Shown here piece by piece: positions 14,081 through 23,496 of a stretch of DNA of 32,552 nucleotides; positions within the stretch are counted from its first letter, which is position 1; each line of letters opens with the position of its first letter. The position numbers were made by a program, and so were the translations under genes. Where the stretch lies: positions 1 to 32,552 of the forward strand of contig JAQGIV010000096.1 in NCBI GenBank assembly GCA_028290945.1, read 5' to 3'. Under the pieces are notes generated by a model, which ran no database searches, had not been told where the DNA came from, and worked only from the letters and a program-made list of their open reading frames with translations. This DNA comes from Phenylobacterium sp. (GTDB lineage Bacteria > Pseudomonadota > Alphaproteobacteria > Caulobacterales > Caulobacteraceae).

Positions 14081-14450
14081 GATCGAGTTCGAGCGGAGGC
14101 TTGAGCGCCTCTTCGCCGAGGCCCCCGAGCTGTCGGACGCAGGGCCCTTCGCGGACCGGGTGGAGCGGCGGCTGAACACCGGCTGGCAGACCCGCCGCTG
14201 GCTGATCGGCGCGGCGGGCGTGGCCGGCGGCGTCATCGGCGCCAGCCAGCTGATCATGTCCAATGTCTTCCAGCGCCTCGAGAACGCCGGCGATTCCGCC
14301 CGCGTGCTGCAGCAGGGGATCAGCCAGATCACCCCGCACGAGGGCTGGCTCTCGGGGTTCGCCGATGGAGGGGCCGTGGTATGGGTCGCCTCCGCCCTGG
14401 CGATCGTCGCCATGGGCTTTGCGCTCACCCGGGTGATCGAGGAGCTTTAG
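14073..14450 (+). CDS. Small membrane protein, putative anti-sigma factor, module 2
   Basis: A 125-residue protein. The N-terminus [19 protein letters not shown] precedes FADRVERRL, a helix at about 45-65 and a second hydrophobic helix near the C-terminus ([17 protein letters not shown]). The N-terminal pattern matches the module 1 protein at 12671. ATG 14073 is chosen because GGGAGG lies upstream and it overlaps the sigma gene's stop by 8 bases; the frame is open further upstream inside the sigma gene. No zinc-binding motif. panB begins 2 bases after its stop, so panB may be read from the same transcript. Confidence 0.7.
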   Translation: MAEIEFERRLERLFAEAPELSDAGPFADRVERRLNTGWQTRRWLIGAAGVAGGVIGASQLIMSNVFQRLENAGDSARVLQQGISQITPHEGWLSGFADGGAVVWVASALAIVAMGFALTRVIEEL

Positions 14451-14452
14451 TT

Positions 14453-15280
14453 TTGTCGTCGCATCGCCAAGCGGCCGTCCGGCGCCTCGCCGCGCCGGAT
14501 ATCACCGCGCGCAAGGGCCAGACGCCGGTCGTCTGCCTGACCGCCTACACCGCCCCCATGGCTGAGATCCTCGACGAGCACTGCGACCTGCTGCTGGTCG
14601 GCGACAGCGTCGGCATGGTGGTGCACGGCCTGCCCAACACCGTCGGCGTCACGCTGGAGATGATGATCCTGCATGGCCAGGCGGTGATGCGCGGCTCCAC
14701 GCGGGCCATGGTGGTGGTCGACATGCCGTTCGGCTCCTACGAGGGGTCCGCCGAGGTGGCCTACGAGAACGCCGCCCGGCTGATGAAGGAGACCGGCGCC
14801 CAGGCCGTGAAGGTCGAGGCCGGCGAGACCATCGTCCAGAACATCGAGTACCTGGTGAAGCGCGGCATCCCGGTGATGGGCCACGTGGGCCTGCGGCCCC
14901 AGGCCGTGCTGGTGGACGGCGGCTTCAAGGCCAAGGGCAAGGGCGCGGACGAGCGCCAGAAGATCCTGCAGGAGGCCCGCGCCACCGCCGAAGCCGGGGT
15001 CTTCGCCATCGTCGTCGAGGGCGTGGCCGAGGGCCTGGCCCGCGAGATCACCGAGGCGGTCGCCGTGCCCACCATCGGCATCGGCGCCTCGGCCGGCTGC
15101 GACGGCCAGATCCTGGTCACCGACGACATGCTGGGCCTGTTCGACTGGACGCCCAAGTTCGTGCGCCGCTACGCCGATCTGCGCGGCGAGATCACCGGCG
15201 CCATCGCCCGCTACGCCGACGACGTCCGCGCGCGGCGTTTCCCCGGCCCGGCGGAAATCTATTTCGCCAAGGCCGGCTGA
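14453..15280 (+). CDS. panB: 3-methyl-2-oxobutanoate hydroxymethyltransferase
   Basis: PanB makes ketopantoate from 2-oxoisovalerate and 5,10-methylene-THF, the first committed step of pantothenate and CoA synthesis. The 275-residue TIM-barrel protein has the family blocks [49 protein letters not shown] and [16 protein letters not shown]. The usual length is about 264-275. Start is TTG 14453, preceded by GAGGAG; the ORF extends upstream inside the anti-sigma-like gene, which is not used. It is separated from that gene by only 2 bases, an unusual neighbour for panB, whose usual partner panC is absent here. Confidence 0.96.
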   Translation: MSSHRQAAVRRLAAPDITARKGQTPVVCLTAYTAPMAEILDEHCDLLLVGDSVGMVVHGLPNTVGVTLEMMILHGQAVMRGSTRAMVVVDMPFGSYEGSAEVAYENAARLMKETGAQAVKVEAGETIVQNIEYLVKRGIPVMGHVGLRPQAVLVDGGFKAKGKGADERQKILQEARATAEAGVFAIVVEGVAEGLAREITEAVAVPTIGIGASAGCDGQILVTDDMLGLFDWTPKFVRRYADLRGEITGAIARYADDVRARRFPGPAEIYFAKAG

Positions 15281-15303
15281 GCCGACCCACCCTGCCGCGG
15301 GCG

Positions 15304-15330
15304 TTGCGAGCGCTGGCGGCGCGCTATAGG
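15304..15330 (+). promoter_or_regulatory. Likely housekeeping promoter for the YfgM-like/bamB genes
   Basis: TTGCGAG (15304-15310) and GCTATAGG (15323-15330) are 12 bases apart. This fits the Caulobacter vegetative promoter form (TTG-A-C-G then 10-14 bases then GCTA-N-A-W-C). It ends 47 bases upstream of the TTG start at 15378. Confidence 0.5.
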
Positions 15331-15377
15331 TTCCCGGCCTCTGCGCCGCAGGCGCCCGCGACCATCCGGAGTCCCGA

Positions 15378-16157
15378 TTGACCGATCTGTTCGAAGAGGT
15401 CGAGGAGCAGCTGCGCTCCGAGCGATACCGCACGCTTGTGATGAAGGCCCTGCCGTGGGTGCTGGGCGGGTTGGCCGCGGTCCTGATCGCCGTGTTCGGC
15501 GTCTGGGGCTGGCAGCAGTACCGCGACCAGCAGTCCGCCAAGGCCTCCGAGCAATATGCCGCGGCCATCGACGCCATGGCCGCCGGGCGCCGCGAGCAGG
15601 CGCTTTCCCTGTGGACCCAGGTCTCGCAGTCGCCGTCGCGGGCCTACAAGTCGCTGGCCCTGATGCAGCTCGGCGGGCTGAAGCTGACCGACAAGAACAC
15701 CCCTGAGGCGGTCAAGCTGTTCGACCAGGCCGCCGCCGCCGCGCCCGATGATGTGGTCGGCGACGCCGCCCGCCTCAAATCCGCCTTCGCCCTCCTTGAC
15801 ACCGGGTCGCTGAAGGACCTGGAGGCGCGCCTGACCCCGCTCACCGAGACCGGCCGCCCCTATCGGGTGCAGGCGCGCGAGGCGCTGGGCTTCGCCAAGC
15901 TGATGGGCGGCGACCTGGCCGGCGCCCGTGGCCAGTTCGTGGTGATCAGCCAGTCGCTGGACGCCAACGAAGGCGCGCGCGAGCGCGCCAAGGCCGCCCT
16001 GGAACTCATCGACTCCGGCTCGGCCAAGGCGATTCCCGCCGTGGCCAAGGCCGCCGCCGCCCTGCCGCCGCCGGTCATGCTGGCGCCGGGCCAGATCACA
16101 CCGGGCCAGGCCGCTCCCGCCATCCCGCCGCAACCGCAAGCCCCGGGTCCGCAATGA
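15378..16157 (+). CDS. YfgM-like tetratricopeptide protein (ancillary SecYEG factor family)
   Basis: A 259-residue protein with a short N-terminal cytoplasmic part, one membrane helix at about 25-45 (LPWVLGGLAAVLIAVFGVWGW) and a periplasmic TPR-like helical domain of about 170 residues, ending in an Ala/Pro-rich tail. This is the organisation of YfgM, which binds the Sec translocon and periplasmic chaperones; in many proteobacteria its gene precedes bamB and der, as here. Start is TTG 15378 with CCGGAG upstream. The TGA overlaps the bamB ATG (ATGA), implying coupled translation. Confidence 0.85.
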   Translation: MTDLFEEVEEQLRSERYRTLVMKALPWVLGGLAAVLIAVFGVWGWQQYRDQQSAKASEQYAAAIDAMAAGRREQALSLWTQVSQSPSRAYKSLALMQLGGLKLTDKNTPEAVKLFDQAAAAAPDDVVGDAARLKSAFALLDTGSLKDLEARLTPLTETGRPYRVQAREALGFAKLMGGDLAGARGQFVVISQSLDANEGARERAKAALELIDSGSAKAIPAVAKAAAALPPPVMLAPGQITPGQAAPAIPPQPQAPGPQ

Positions 16158-17545
16158 CGTCGCGTCGCCGCCACCTCCTCCTCGCCGTCATGATGACCGC
16201 CGCCGTGGGCGCGGCGGGCTGCTCGACGATCAGCCGGCTCAATCCGTTCCACGGCCCCGCCGGCCCGAAGGAGACCGCCACCGAAGGCCAGCGGATCTCC
16301 ATCATCCCGGCCGACGAGGTGCTGGCCCCCGCCGAGGCCCTGAAGGGCGTCGACTTCGCCCTGCCGCCGGTCGCCACCCAGGTCGACTGGCCGCTGCCGG
16401 GCGGCTCGCTCGAGCAGTCGGTGGAGAACGTCGACGCCGGCGCCAACCTCGCCGTCGCCTGGCGGCGCGGCGTGGGCGTGGGCTCGTCCAAGGCCGTGCA
16501 CGTCATGGCCACCCCGGTGATCGCCGCCGGCCGCATCTTCACCCTGGACGCCGAGGCCGGCGTCTCGGCCCACGACGCCAAGACCGGCGCCGAGGTCTGG
16601 CGCGCCAACCTGCGGCCCAGCGACAACAAGCGCGACCGCGAGGCCTTCGGCGGCGGCATCGCCTATACCGACGGCAAGCTCTACGTGACCTCCGGCTATC
16701 GCTTCGTGGCCGCCGTCGATGCGGCCACCGGCAAGCTGCTGTGGCGCACCCACACCGACGAGCCGCTGCACGCCGCGCCCACCGTCTCGGCGGGCCGGGT
16801 GATGGCCGTGGCCCTCGACAATTCCCTGCTCACCTTCGACGCCGCCACCGGCCAGCCCGGCTGGACCTACCAGGCGCTGTCGGAGACCGCCCGCATCCTC
16901 GCCGCCTCCAGCCCGGCGGTGTCCGGCGACACGGTGGTGGCCTCCTTCGGCTCGGGCGAGCTGGTGGCGCTGCGCGTCACCAACGGCAACGACCTGTGGG
17001 ACGAGGCCCTGTCGCGCGCCAGCCGCACCTCCTCGCTGTCGGAGATCCGCGACATCCCCGGCCGCCCGGTGATCTACCGCGGCGACGTCTATGCGGTCAG
17101 CCACTCCGGCGTCTTCGCCGCCACCGACCTGCGCACCGGCCAGGCGCGCTGGACCCTGCCGGTGGTGGGCATCACCACGCCGCTGCCGGCCGGCGACGTG
17201 GTCTATGTGGTCTCCAAGACCGGCCAGGTGATCTGCGCCTCGCGTGAGACCGGCCAGATCTTCTGGATGCGCGATCTCAACCAGGGCTACGTGGCCAGGC
17301 GGCAGGGCGGGTTCTTCGGCATCGGCGGCTCCAAGGTGGCGCGGCCGATCTGGTCGAGCCCGCTGATGTCCAACAACCGCCTGCTGATGGTCGGCTCCTC
17401 CGGCCAGCTGGTGGCGCTCAACGCCAAGACCGGCGAGGTCGAGAAGCGCATGGAGCTCGGGCAGCCGGCGCTGATCGGGCCGGTGGCGGCGGGCGACACC
17501 GTCTATGTGCTCACCGACAACGCCGAACTGATCGCGCTCCGCTAG
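16154..17545 (+). CDS. bamB: Outer-membrane protein assembly factor BamB
   Basis: A 463-residue PQQ-type beta-propeller lipoprotein of the BAM complex, which inserts barrel proteins in the outer membrane. The signal peptide ends in a lipobox (AVGAAGC), so the mature N-terminal Cys is lipidated. The propeller is visible as repeated blade motifs such as [39 protein letters not shown] and [13 protein letters not shown]. It is a little longer than E. coli BamB (about 392) because of an N-terminal linker. It overlaps the YfgM-like gene by 4 bases and is followed by der after 23 bases, the conserved order. Confidence 0.95.
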   Translation: MTSRRRHLLLAVMMTAAVGAAGCSTISRLNPFHGPAGPKETATEGQRISIIPADEVLAPAEALKGVDFALPPVATQVDWPLPGGSLEQSVENVDAGANLAVAWRRGVGVGSSKAVHVMATPVIAAGRIFTLDAEAGVSAHDAKTGAEVWRANLRPSDNKRDREAFGGGIAYTDGKLYVTSGYRFVAAVDAATGKLLWRTHTDEPLHAAPTVSAGRVMAVALDNSLLTFDAATGQPGWTYQALSETARILAASSPAVSGDTVVASFGSGELVALRVTNGNDLWDEALSRASRTSSLSEIRDIPGRPVIYRGDVYAVSHSGVFAATDLRTGQARWTLPVVGITTPLPAGDVVYVVSKTGQVICASRETGQIFWMRDLNQGYVARRQGGFFGIGGSKVARPIWSSPLMSNNRLLMVGSSGQLVALNAKTGEVEKRMELGQPALIGPVAAGDTVYVLTDNAELIALR

Positions 17546-17568
17546 CGGGGCGTGCTAGGGCCGACGCC

Positions 17569-19164
17569 ATGGCGCTGAAACTCGCGATCGTCGGCCGCCC
17601 GAACGTCGGCAAATCGACCCTGTTCAACCGGCTGGCGGGCAAGAAGCTGGCCATCGTCGACGACCGTCCGGGCGTCACCCGCGACCGGCGCTTCGGCACG
17701 GGGCGGCTGGGCGACATCGACCTGGAGCTGATCGACACCGCCGGCTTCGAGGACGCCACCGACGAGAGCCTGGAGGCGCGCATGCGCATCCAGACCGAAA
17801 AGGCCATCGAGGACGGCGACGTGGCGCTGTTCATGATCGACGCCCGCGAGGGGGTCACGCCCCTCGACCAGGTGTTCGCCGAGATTCTGCGCCGAAGCGG
17901 CAAGCCCGTGCTGCTCGCCGCCAACAAGGCCGAGGGCAAGGCCGGCGACGACGGGACGCTGGAGGCCTTCCGCCTGGGCCTCGGCGAGCCGATCCCGATC
18001 TCCGCCGAGCACGGCGAGGGGATGGCCGATCTCTACGCCGCCATCGCCGCCATCGCCCATGACGAGGACCAGTCGGACGAGGACGAGGACGAGGACGACA
18101 AGCCGATCCGCATCGCCATCGTCGGCCGCCCCAACGCCGGCAAGTCGACGCTGGTCAACCGGCTGATCGGCGACGACCGCCTGCTCACCGGCCCGGAGGC
18201 CGGCATCACCCGCGACGCCATTTCCGTCGACTGGACCTGGGACGGCCGCAAGATCCGCCTGGTGGACACCGCCGGCCTGCGCCGCAAGGCCAAGGTGCAG
18301 GAGAAGCTGGAGAAGCTCTCCACCCAGGACACCATCCGCGCCATCACCTTCGCCGAGATCGTCATCCTGGTGATGGACGCCACCCACCCCTTCGAGATCC
18401 AGGACCTGCAGATCGCCGACCTGGTGGAGCGCGAGGGCCGCGGTCTCGTCTTTGTCTTGGCCAAGTGGGACCTGATCGCCGACCAGCCGGCCCGCCTCGC
18501 CGAGTTCATCGAGGAAGCGCAGCGCCAGCTGCCGCAGCTGCGCGGCACGCCGGTCGTGGCGCTGTCGGCCGAGACCGGGCGCGGCCTCGACCGGCTGATG
18601 CCGGCCGTCGCCAAGGTGCATTCCGACTGGTCCACCAAGGTGAAGACCCGCGACCTCAACGACTGGCTGGCCATGGCCACCCAGCGCCACCCGCCGCCGG
18701 CGGTGGGCGGCCGGCGGATCAAGCCCAAGTACATGGCCCAGACCAAGGCCCGGCCGCCGACCTTCGTGCTGTTCGCCAGCCGCGCGGACCAGCTCCCGGA
18801 AAGCTACCGCCGGTATCTGATCAATTCCCTGCGCGAGAGCTTCGACCTGCCGGGCGTGCCGATCCGCGTGACGGTGCGGTCGAACAAGAACCCCTACGCC
18901 GAGGGCGAGGAGAAGGCCGGGCAGGGGTCGGCGCGCGCCCCGTTCGGCCTGCCGACCACCGGGCTGAAGGCCAAGACCCGCACCGCCGCGGCGGCCAAGG
19001 CCAAGGCCGGCGCCGCCGCCAAGCCCAAGCCCTATGGCAAGGCCAAGCCGCAGGGGCCGAAGGCCAAGCCGGGCAATCCCCGCGGCCGCACCGCCAAGCT
19101 CAACCGCCCCGGCGTCAAGCCGAAACGGGCGTCCCGGCCCGCCACGCCGCGAAGGCCACGTTGA
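17569..19164 (+). CDS. der: Ribosome biogenesis GTPase Der (EngA)
   Basis: Der has two tandem GTPase domains and a KH-like domain and helps assemble the 50S subunit. G1 motifs are GRPNVGKST (near residue 9) and GRPNAGKST (near 185), and the G3 motif DTAG occurs in both. The G4 motifs vary: NKAE in the first domain and AKWD in the second, in place of NKxD and NKWD. The KH-like region ends near residue 445. Beyond it is a low-complexity Lys/Ala/Pro/Arg tail of about 75 residues, making the protein 531 residues (usual about 440-490). The last 50 bases overlap, tail to tail, the SDR gene on the opposite strand. ATG 17569. Confidence 0.96.
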   Translation: MALKLAIVGRPNVGKSTLFNRLAGKKLAIVDDRPGVTRDRRFGTGRLGDIDLELIDTAGFEDATDESLEARMRIQTEKAIEDGDVALFMIDAREGVTPLDQVFAEILRRSGKPVLLAANKAEGKAGDDGTLEAFRLGLGEPIPISAEHGEGMADLYAAIAAIAHDEDQSDEDEDEDDKPIRIAIVGRPNAGKSTLVNRLIGDDRLLTGPEAGITRDAISVDWTWDGRKIRLVDTAGLRRKAKVQEKLEKLSTQDTIRAITFAEIVILVMDATHPFEIQDLQIADLVEREGRGLVFVLAKWDLIADQPARLAEFIEEAQRQLPQLRGTPVVALSAETGRGLDRLMPAVAKVHSDWSTKVKTRDLNDWLAMATQRHPPPAVGGRRIKPKYMAQTKARPPTFVLFASRADQLPESYRRYLINSLRESFDLPGVPIRVTVRSNKNPYAEGEEKAGQGSARAPFGLPTTGLKAKTRTAAAAKAKAGAAAKPKPYGKAKPQGPKAKPGNPRGRTAKLNRPGVKPKRASRPATPRRPR

Positions 19165-19858
19165 CCTTCGGCTGGCCCAGGTCCGCCTGCGCCAGTTCGA
19201 CGATCAGCGGCCCGATCTCCGACGGATCGGGCAGGCTGTCCGGATCCTCGCCCGGCATGGCCTCGGCCCGCATCCGGGTGCGCATGGGCCCGGGGTTCAG
19301 CAGCACGGCGCGGATCTTGGTCTGCTCCAGCTCGTCGGCCCAGGTGCGCACCATGTTCTCCAGCGCCGCCTTGCTGACCCCGTAGGGGCCCCAGAAGGCC
19401 CGCGGCTGGGCCGCGACGCCGGAGGTCAGGAAGATCGCGCGCGGCGTCTCCGAGGCGCGCAGCAGCGGCTCCATGCTGCGGATCAACCGGTAGCTGGCGG
19501 TGATGTTCACCGCCACCGTCCGCTCCCAGTGCTTGGGCTCGATGTGGCTGACCGGCGTCATCGGCCCGAGGATGGCCGCGGCATGCACCAGGATGTCGAG
19601 GCGGCCAAATCTCTGATGCAGCGCCAGCCCCAGCTGGTCCAGCCCGTCGCCTTCGGCGATGTCCAGCGGCACGAGCGTCGCCGGCTGGCCGGTGGCGCGG
19701 CGGATCTCGTCGTCCAGCTCTTCCAGCGCGCCTTGCGTGCGGGCCACCGCCACCACGTGGGCGCCGGCCTTGGCGAGGGCTGTGGCGGCGGCGCGGCCGA
19801 TGCCGCGGCTGGCGCCGGTGACGAGGGCGATACGGTCGTTCAGGGGAAGCGCGGACAT
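19115..19858 (-). CDS. Short-chain dehydrogenase/reductase
   Basis: A 247-residue classical SDR using NAD(P)H. The Rossmann motif TGASRGIG is at 14-21, an N in VAVNI at about 118, and the catalytic triad is S146, Y159 and K163 (SKAALENM follows). Substrate is not determinable; related genes next to purF are common in Alphaproteobacteria and resemble YciK-type SDRs. ATG 19858 is 25 bases after the purF stop, so it is the last gene of the radA-cvpA-purF-SDR transcript. Its 3' end overlaps der by 50 bases in convergent orientation. Confidence 0.9.
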   Translation of the reverse strand: MSALPLNDRIALVTGASRGIGRAAATALAKAGAHVVAVARTQGALEELDDEIRRATGQPATLVPLDIAEGDGLDQLGLALHQRFGRLDILVHAAAILGPMTPVSHIEPKHWERTVAVNITASYRLIRSMEPLLRASETPRAIFLTSGVAAQPRAFWGPYGVSKAALENMVRTWADELEQTKIRAVLLNPGPMRTRMRAEAMPGEDPDSLPDPSEIGPLIVELAQADLGQPKVNVAFAAWRAGTPVSA

Positions 19859-19883
19859 GGCGCGCTTCCTAACCGCAGAGCGG

Positions 19884-21374
19884 CTAGGCGTCGACCAGGA
19901 AGGAGAGCTGGCGCTCCACCGCCTCGTTGCGGCCCTCGGCGATCTCGCGGTCCAGCAGGCGGGTGGGGTAGTCGCCGGTGAAATAGTGATCGGTGAACTG
20001 CGGCTCGGCCGGGTCGCGCTCGCCGGCCTCCATGGCCCAGTAGAGCCCGTCGACCGACAGGTAGCCCATGGAATCGACGTTGAGGATCTTGGCGATCTCC
20101 TCGACCGAATGGTTGGCGGCCAAGAGCTTCTCGCGGTCGGGCATGTCGATGCCGTAGAAGTCCGGCCACTTCAGCGGCGGGGAGGCGGAACGCAGGTGCA
20201 CCTCGGTGGCGCCGGCCTCGCGCACCATCCTGACCACCCGCATGGAGTTGGTGCCGCGCACGATGGAATCGTCCACCAGCAGCACCCGCTTGCCGGCGAG
20301 CACCGAGCGGTTCGGCGACAGCTTCATGCGCACGCCGGCCTCGCGCGCGCCCTGCGTCGGCTGGATGAAGGTGCGGCCCACATAGTGGTTGCGGATGATG
20401 CCGAGCTCATAGGGCAGGCCGGCTTCCTGCGCATAGCCCAGGGCCGCGGGCACGCCTGAGTCCGGCACCGGCACCACCACGTCGACCTCGACGCCGGTCT
20501 CCTGCGCCAGCCGGCGGCCCATCCGCTTCCTGACCTCATAGACCGACTTGCCGTTCACCACGGAGTCGGGCCGGGCGAAATAGACATATTCGAAGATGCA
20601 GGGGCGCGCCCGGCGGGCGGGGAACGGCCGGAGCGAGGTCACCCCGTCGGCGTCGATCACCACCATCTCGCCGTGTTCGATGTCGCGCACGAACTGGGCG
20701 CCGATCATGTCCAGCGCGCAGGTCTCCGACGCCAGCACCGCCTTGCCGTCCAGGTCGCCCAGCACCAGCGGCCGGATGCCCAGCGGGTCGCGCACGCCGA
20801 TCAGCTTCTTGTTGGTCACCGCCACCAGCGCATAGCCGCCCTCGATCATGGTCAGGGCGTCGATGAACCGGTCGACGATGCGGTCCTTCCGGCTGCGCGC
20901 CACCAGGTGCAGGATCACCTCCGAGTCCGACGTCGACTGGAAGATCGCCCCGTCGGCCACCAGCTGTTCGCGCAGCGTCAGGAAGTTGGTCAGGTTGCCG
21001 TTGTGGGCCAGGGCGATGCCGCCGCTCTGCAGGTCAGCGAACATCGGCTGCACGTTGCGGATGAAGCTGCCGCCGGCCGTGGAATAGCGGGTGTGGCCGA
21101 TGGCCGAGCGGCCGGGCAGGCGCTCCATCAGGTCGCCGCCGCCGAAGGCGTCGCCCACGTGGCCCATGTGCCGCTCGGTGTGGAACCGCTGGCCGTCGAA
21201 ACAGGCGATGCCGCAGGCTTCCTGGCCCCGGTGCTGCAGGGCGTGCAGCCCCAGCGCGGTCACCGCGGCCGCCTCTTCGGTGTCGAACACCCCGAACACC
21301 CCGCATTCCAGCCGCAGGGTGTCGTCCAGGGGATCACGAACGGGAGGGGACCATCGCTCGTGCGGCTGGGTCAT
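19884..21374 (-). CDS. purF: Amidophosphoribosyltransferase
   Basis: PurF catalyses the first committed step of purine synthesis: PRPP plus glutamine to phosphoribosylamine. The 496-residue protein starts with a 23-residue leader that should be cleaved before the nucleophile Cys (C24 in ECGVFGV). The Ntn glutaminase domain is followed by the phosphoribosyltransferase domain, with the PRPP motif RVLLVDDSIVRGTNS near residue 360. The Bacillus-type 4Fe-4S cluster ligands are absent: the C-terminal F-T-G-D-Y-P-T block lacks the Cys pair. cvpA overlaps its start by 4 bases, a pairing known in E. coli as well. Confidence 0.97.
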   Translation of the reverse strand: MTQPHERWSPPVRDPLDDTLRLECGVFGVFDTEEAAAVTALGLHALQHRGQEACGIACFDGQRFHTERHMGHVGDAFGGGDLMERLPGRSAIGHTRYSTAGGSFIRNVQPMFADLQSGGIALAHNGNLTNFLTLREQLVADGAIFQSTSDSEVILHLVARSRKDRIVDRFIDALTMIEGGYALVAVTNKKLIGVRDPLGIRPLVLGDLDGKAVLASETCALDMIGAQFVRDIEHGEMVVIDADGVTSLRPFPARRARPCIFEYVYFARPDSVVNGKSVYEVRKRMGRRLAQETGVEVDVVVPVPDSGVPAALGYAQEAGLPYELGIIRNHYVGRTFIQPTQGAREAGVRMKLSPNRSVLAGKRVLLVDDSIVRGTNSMRVVRMVREAGATEVHLRSASPPLKWPDFYGIDMPDREKLLAANHSVEEIAKILNVDSMGYLSVDGLYWAMEAGERDPAEPQFTDHYFTGDYPTRLLDREIAEGRNEAVERQLSFLVDA

Positions 21375-22018
21375 CGGGATTTCTCCACCAGATCGTCGAT
21401 CTCGCCGCGTTGGCGGGCGTCGTAGCCGCTCACGGCATTTCTGTCACCTGCGCCATCCGTCACCGCCCCATCCTTGAGGCTTCGGGTGAAGGCGGGCTGC
21501 AGCCGACCGGCCAGGTCGAGGCCCTTGGGCGCCAGCGCCGCATCCAGGTCGCCCATGGCCTTGGCCACCGGCCAACTCAGCGCGCCGGTCATCCAGTGCG
21601 GGCGCAGGTCCTGCGGCGTCGCATAGTTGAACATCAGGTAGAGGCCGCCCAGCACCACCAGGCCGCGCATCACGCCGATGCCCAGGCCCACGGTCCGGTC
21701 CAGCGTGCCCAGCACCTGGGTCTTCTGCACCTGGCGCGCAACCAGCGCGCCCATCAGCCGCAGGGCGCCGTAGATGATCAGGAACACGCCGACCAGGGCC
21801 GCGGCAGCCGCCAGCCAGCGGGTGTGGATGAAGTGCTGCGCGAAGGGCGCGGTGTGCGGCAGGCCGTAGATCGCCAGGAAGGCCGCCGCCACCAGGGCGA
21901 CCATGGCCGCCACCTCGCGGATCGCGCCGCGGGCAAAGCCGACGCCGGCCGAGATGAGCAGCAGCACCGCCACGATCAGGTCGAACTGGGTGACGCCGCT
22001 GATGCCCAATCCACTCAT
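21371..22018 (-). CDS. cvpA: CvpA family membrane protein
   Basis: A 215-residue inner-membrane protein with about four helices (residues ~10-30, 35-55, 70-92 and 105-135) and a soluble C-terminus. The N-terminus (FDLIVAVLLLISAGVGFARGAIREV) is characteristic of CvpA, linked to colicin V production and envelope robustness in enterobacteria. The frame extends upstream to 22219 inside radA; the true ATG is 22018, overlapping the radA stop by 4 bases. It also overlaps purF by 4 bases. Confidence 0.9.
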   Translation of the reverse strand: MSGLGISGVTQFDLIVAVLLLISAGVGFARGAIREVAAMVALVAAAFLAIYGLPHTAPFAQHFIHTRWLAAAAALVGVFLIIYGALRLMGALVARQVQKTQVLGTLDRTVGLGIGVMRGLVVLGGLYLMFNYATPQDLRPHWMTGALSWPVAKAMGDLDAALAPKGLDLAGRLQPAFTRSLKDGAVTDGAGDRNAVSGYDARQRGEIDDLVEKSR

Positions 22019-23382
22019 GCCCAGTCCACGTCGCGGATGCGGCGCAGCGCGTCGGCCAGCCGGTGGGCCCCGCTCACCGCCATGCCGGCGGCGCTCTCCA
22101 GCCCCTCGGGCGCCAGCGCCTTCTTGAAGCCGAGCTTGGCGGCCTCCTTCAGCCGCGCGTCCATGCGGCTGACCGGCCGGACCTCTCCGGACAGGCTGAT
22201 CTCGCCGAACACGACGCAATCCTGGGGCAGGGCTTCATCCAATGCCGATGAGATCAAGGCCGCGGCCGCCGCGAGATCGGCGGCCGGCTCGCTGATGCGC
22301 AAGCCCCCGGCGACGTTCAGATAGACGTCGCGATCGCCCAAACCAAGGCCGCAACGCGCCTCCAATACGGCGAGGATCATCGCCAGGCGCCCATTGTCCC
22401 AGCCGACCACCGCCCGCCTGGGCGTGCCGTAGGCCGACGGCGCCACCAGGGCCTGGAACTCCACCAGCACCGGGCGCGAGCCCTCGATGCCGGCGAACAC
22501 CGCTGCGCCTGCCGCCCGCTCGCCGGCGGTGTTGAGGAACAGGGCCGAGGGGTTCTTCACCTCGGTGAGCCCCACGTCGCCCATCTCGAAGACGCCGATC
22601 TCGTCGGTGGCCCCGAAGCGGTTCTTGGCCCCGCGCAGGATGCGGAACGGGTAGCCGCGCTCGCCCTCGAAGGCCAGGACCGCGTCGACCATGTGCTCGA
22701 TCACCCGCGGCCCCGCGATGGTCCCTTCCTTGGTCACGTGGCCCACCAGGATGACGGCCACGCCGCGCTTCTTGGCCATCCGGACCAGCTCGCCCGCCGC
22801 CGCCCGCACCTGGGTGACCGAGCCGGGCGCCGCCTCGTGGGCGTCGCTCCACAGGGTCTGGATGGAATCGATGACCACCAGGTCGAAGCGGTCGCGCTTC
22901 AGCCCCTCGAGGATCTCGCGCAGCGAGGTCTCCGCCGCCAGCTTCACCGGGGCGTCGCCCAGCCCCATCCGCTGGGCCCGGGCGCGCACCTGCTCGATGG
23001 CCTCCTCGCCGGAGATATAGGCGCAGGCCGCGCCGCGCAGCGCGGCTTGTGCGGCCACCTGCAGCAGCAGGGTCGACTTGCCGACCCCCGGATCGCCGCC
23101 CAGCAGGATCGCCGAGCCGGGCACCACCCCGCCGCCGCACACCCGGTCGAACTCCTCGACGCCGGTGGCGATGCGCGGCGGGGAAGGGGTGTGGTCCTGC
23201 AGGCCCTCGAAGGCCAGCCCCCGCCCGCGGCCGGTCTTGCTGGGGGCCATCGCCCCCGGCGGGCGGCTCTGCACTTCCTCGACCAGGCTGTTCCACGCCG
23301 CGCAGGCCGGGCACTGCCCAGACCACTTGGTCTGCACCGAGCCGCAGGACTGACAGACGTAGGCGGCGCCGTCGCGGGCCAT
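22015..23382 (-). CDS. radA: DNA repair protein RadA (Sms)
   Basis: RadA is a RecA-like ATPase that helps process branched recombination intermediates. The 455-residue protein has a zinc finger (C10, C13, C24, C27), a Walker A GGDPGVGKST at about 95-104, the RadA-specific KNRFG motif near 255, and a C-terminal Lon-like domain (LNVAGGLRISEPAADLA). ATG 23382 is chosen over the GTG two codons upstream because AGGAG is 5 bases before the ATG but only 1 base from the GTG. First gene of the radA-cvpA-purF-SDR operon; divergent from the Yip1 gene at 23497. Confidence 0.96.
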   Translation of the reverse strand: MARDGAAYVCQSCGSVQTKWSGQCPACAAWNSLVEEVQSRPPGAMAPSKTGRGRGLAFEGLQDHTPSPPRIATGVEEFDRVCGGGVVPGSAILLGGDPGVGKSTLLLQVAAQAALRGAACAYISGEEAIEQVRARAQRMGLGDAPVKLAAETSLREILEGLKRDRFDLVVIDSIQTLWSDAHEAAPGSVTQVRAAAGELVRMAKKRGVAVILVGHVTKEGTIAGPRVIEHMVDAVLAFEGERGYPFRILRGAKNRFGATDEIGVFEMGDVGLTEVKNPSALFLNTAGERAAGAAVFAGIEGSRPVLVEFQALVAPSAYGTPRRAVVGWDNGRLAMILAVLEARCGLGLGDRDVYLNVAGGLRISEPAADLAAAAALISSALDEALPQDCVVFGEISLSGEVRPVSRMDARLKEAAKLGFKKALAPEGLESAAGMAVSGAHRLADALRRIRDVDWA

Positions 23383-23496
23383 GGACACTCCTGATTCGTG
23401 ACGCGGCCAAGTCTACCCGACGCAAGGGCGCGCGGCTTGCCGCGCCGACTGCGTAAGATAGGGTTCCGCTGGGGACTGTGCTGTTTGGGAGAGCCG

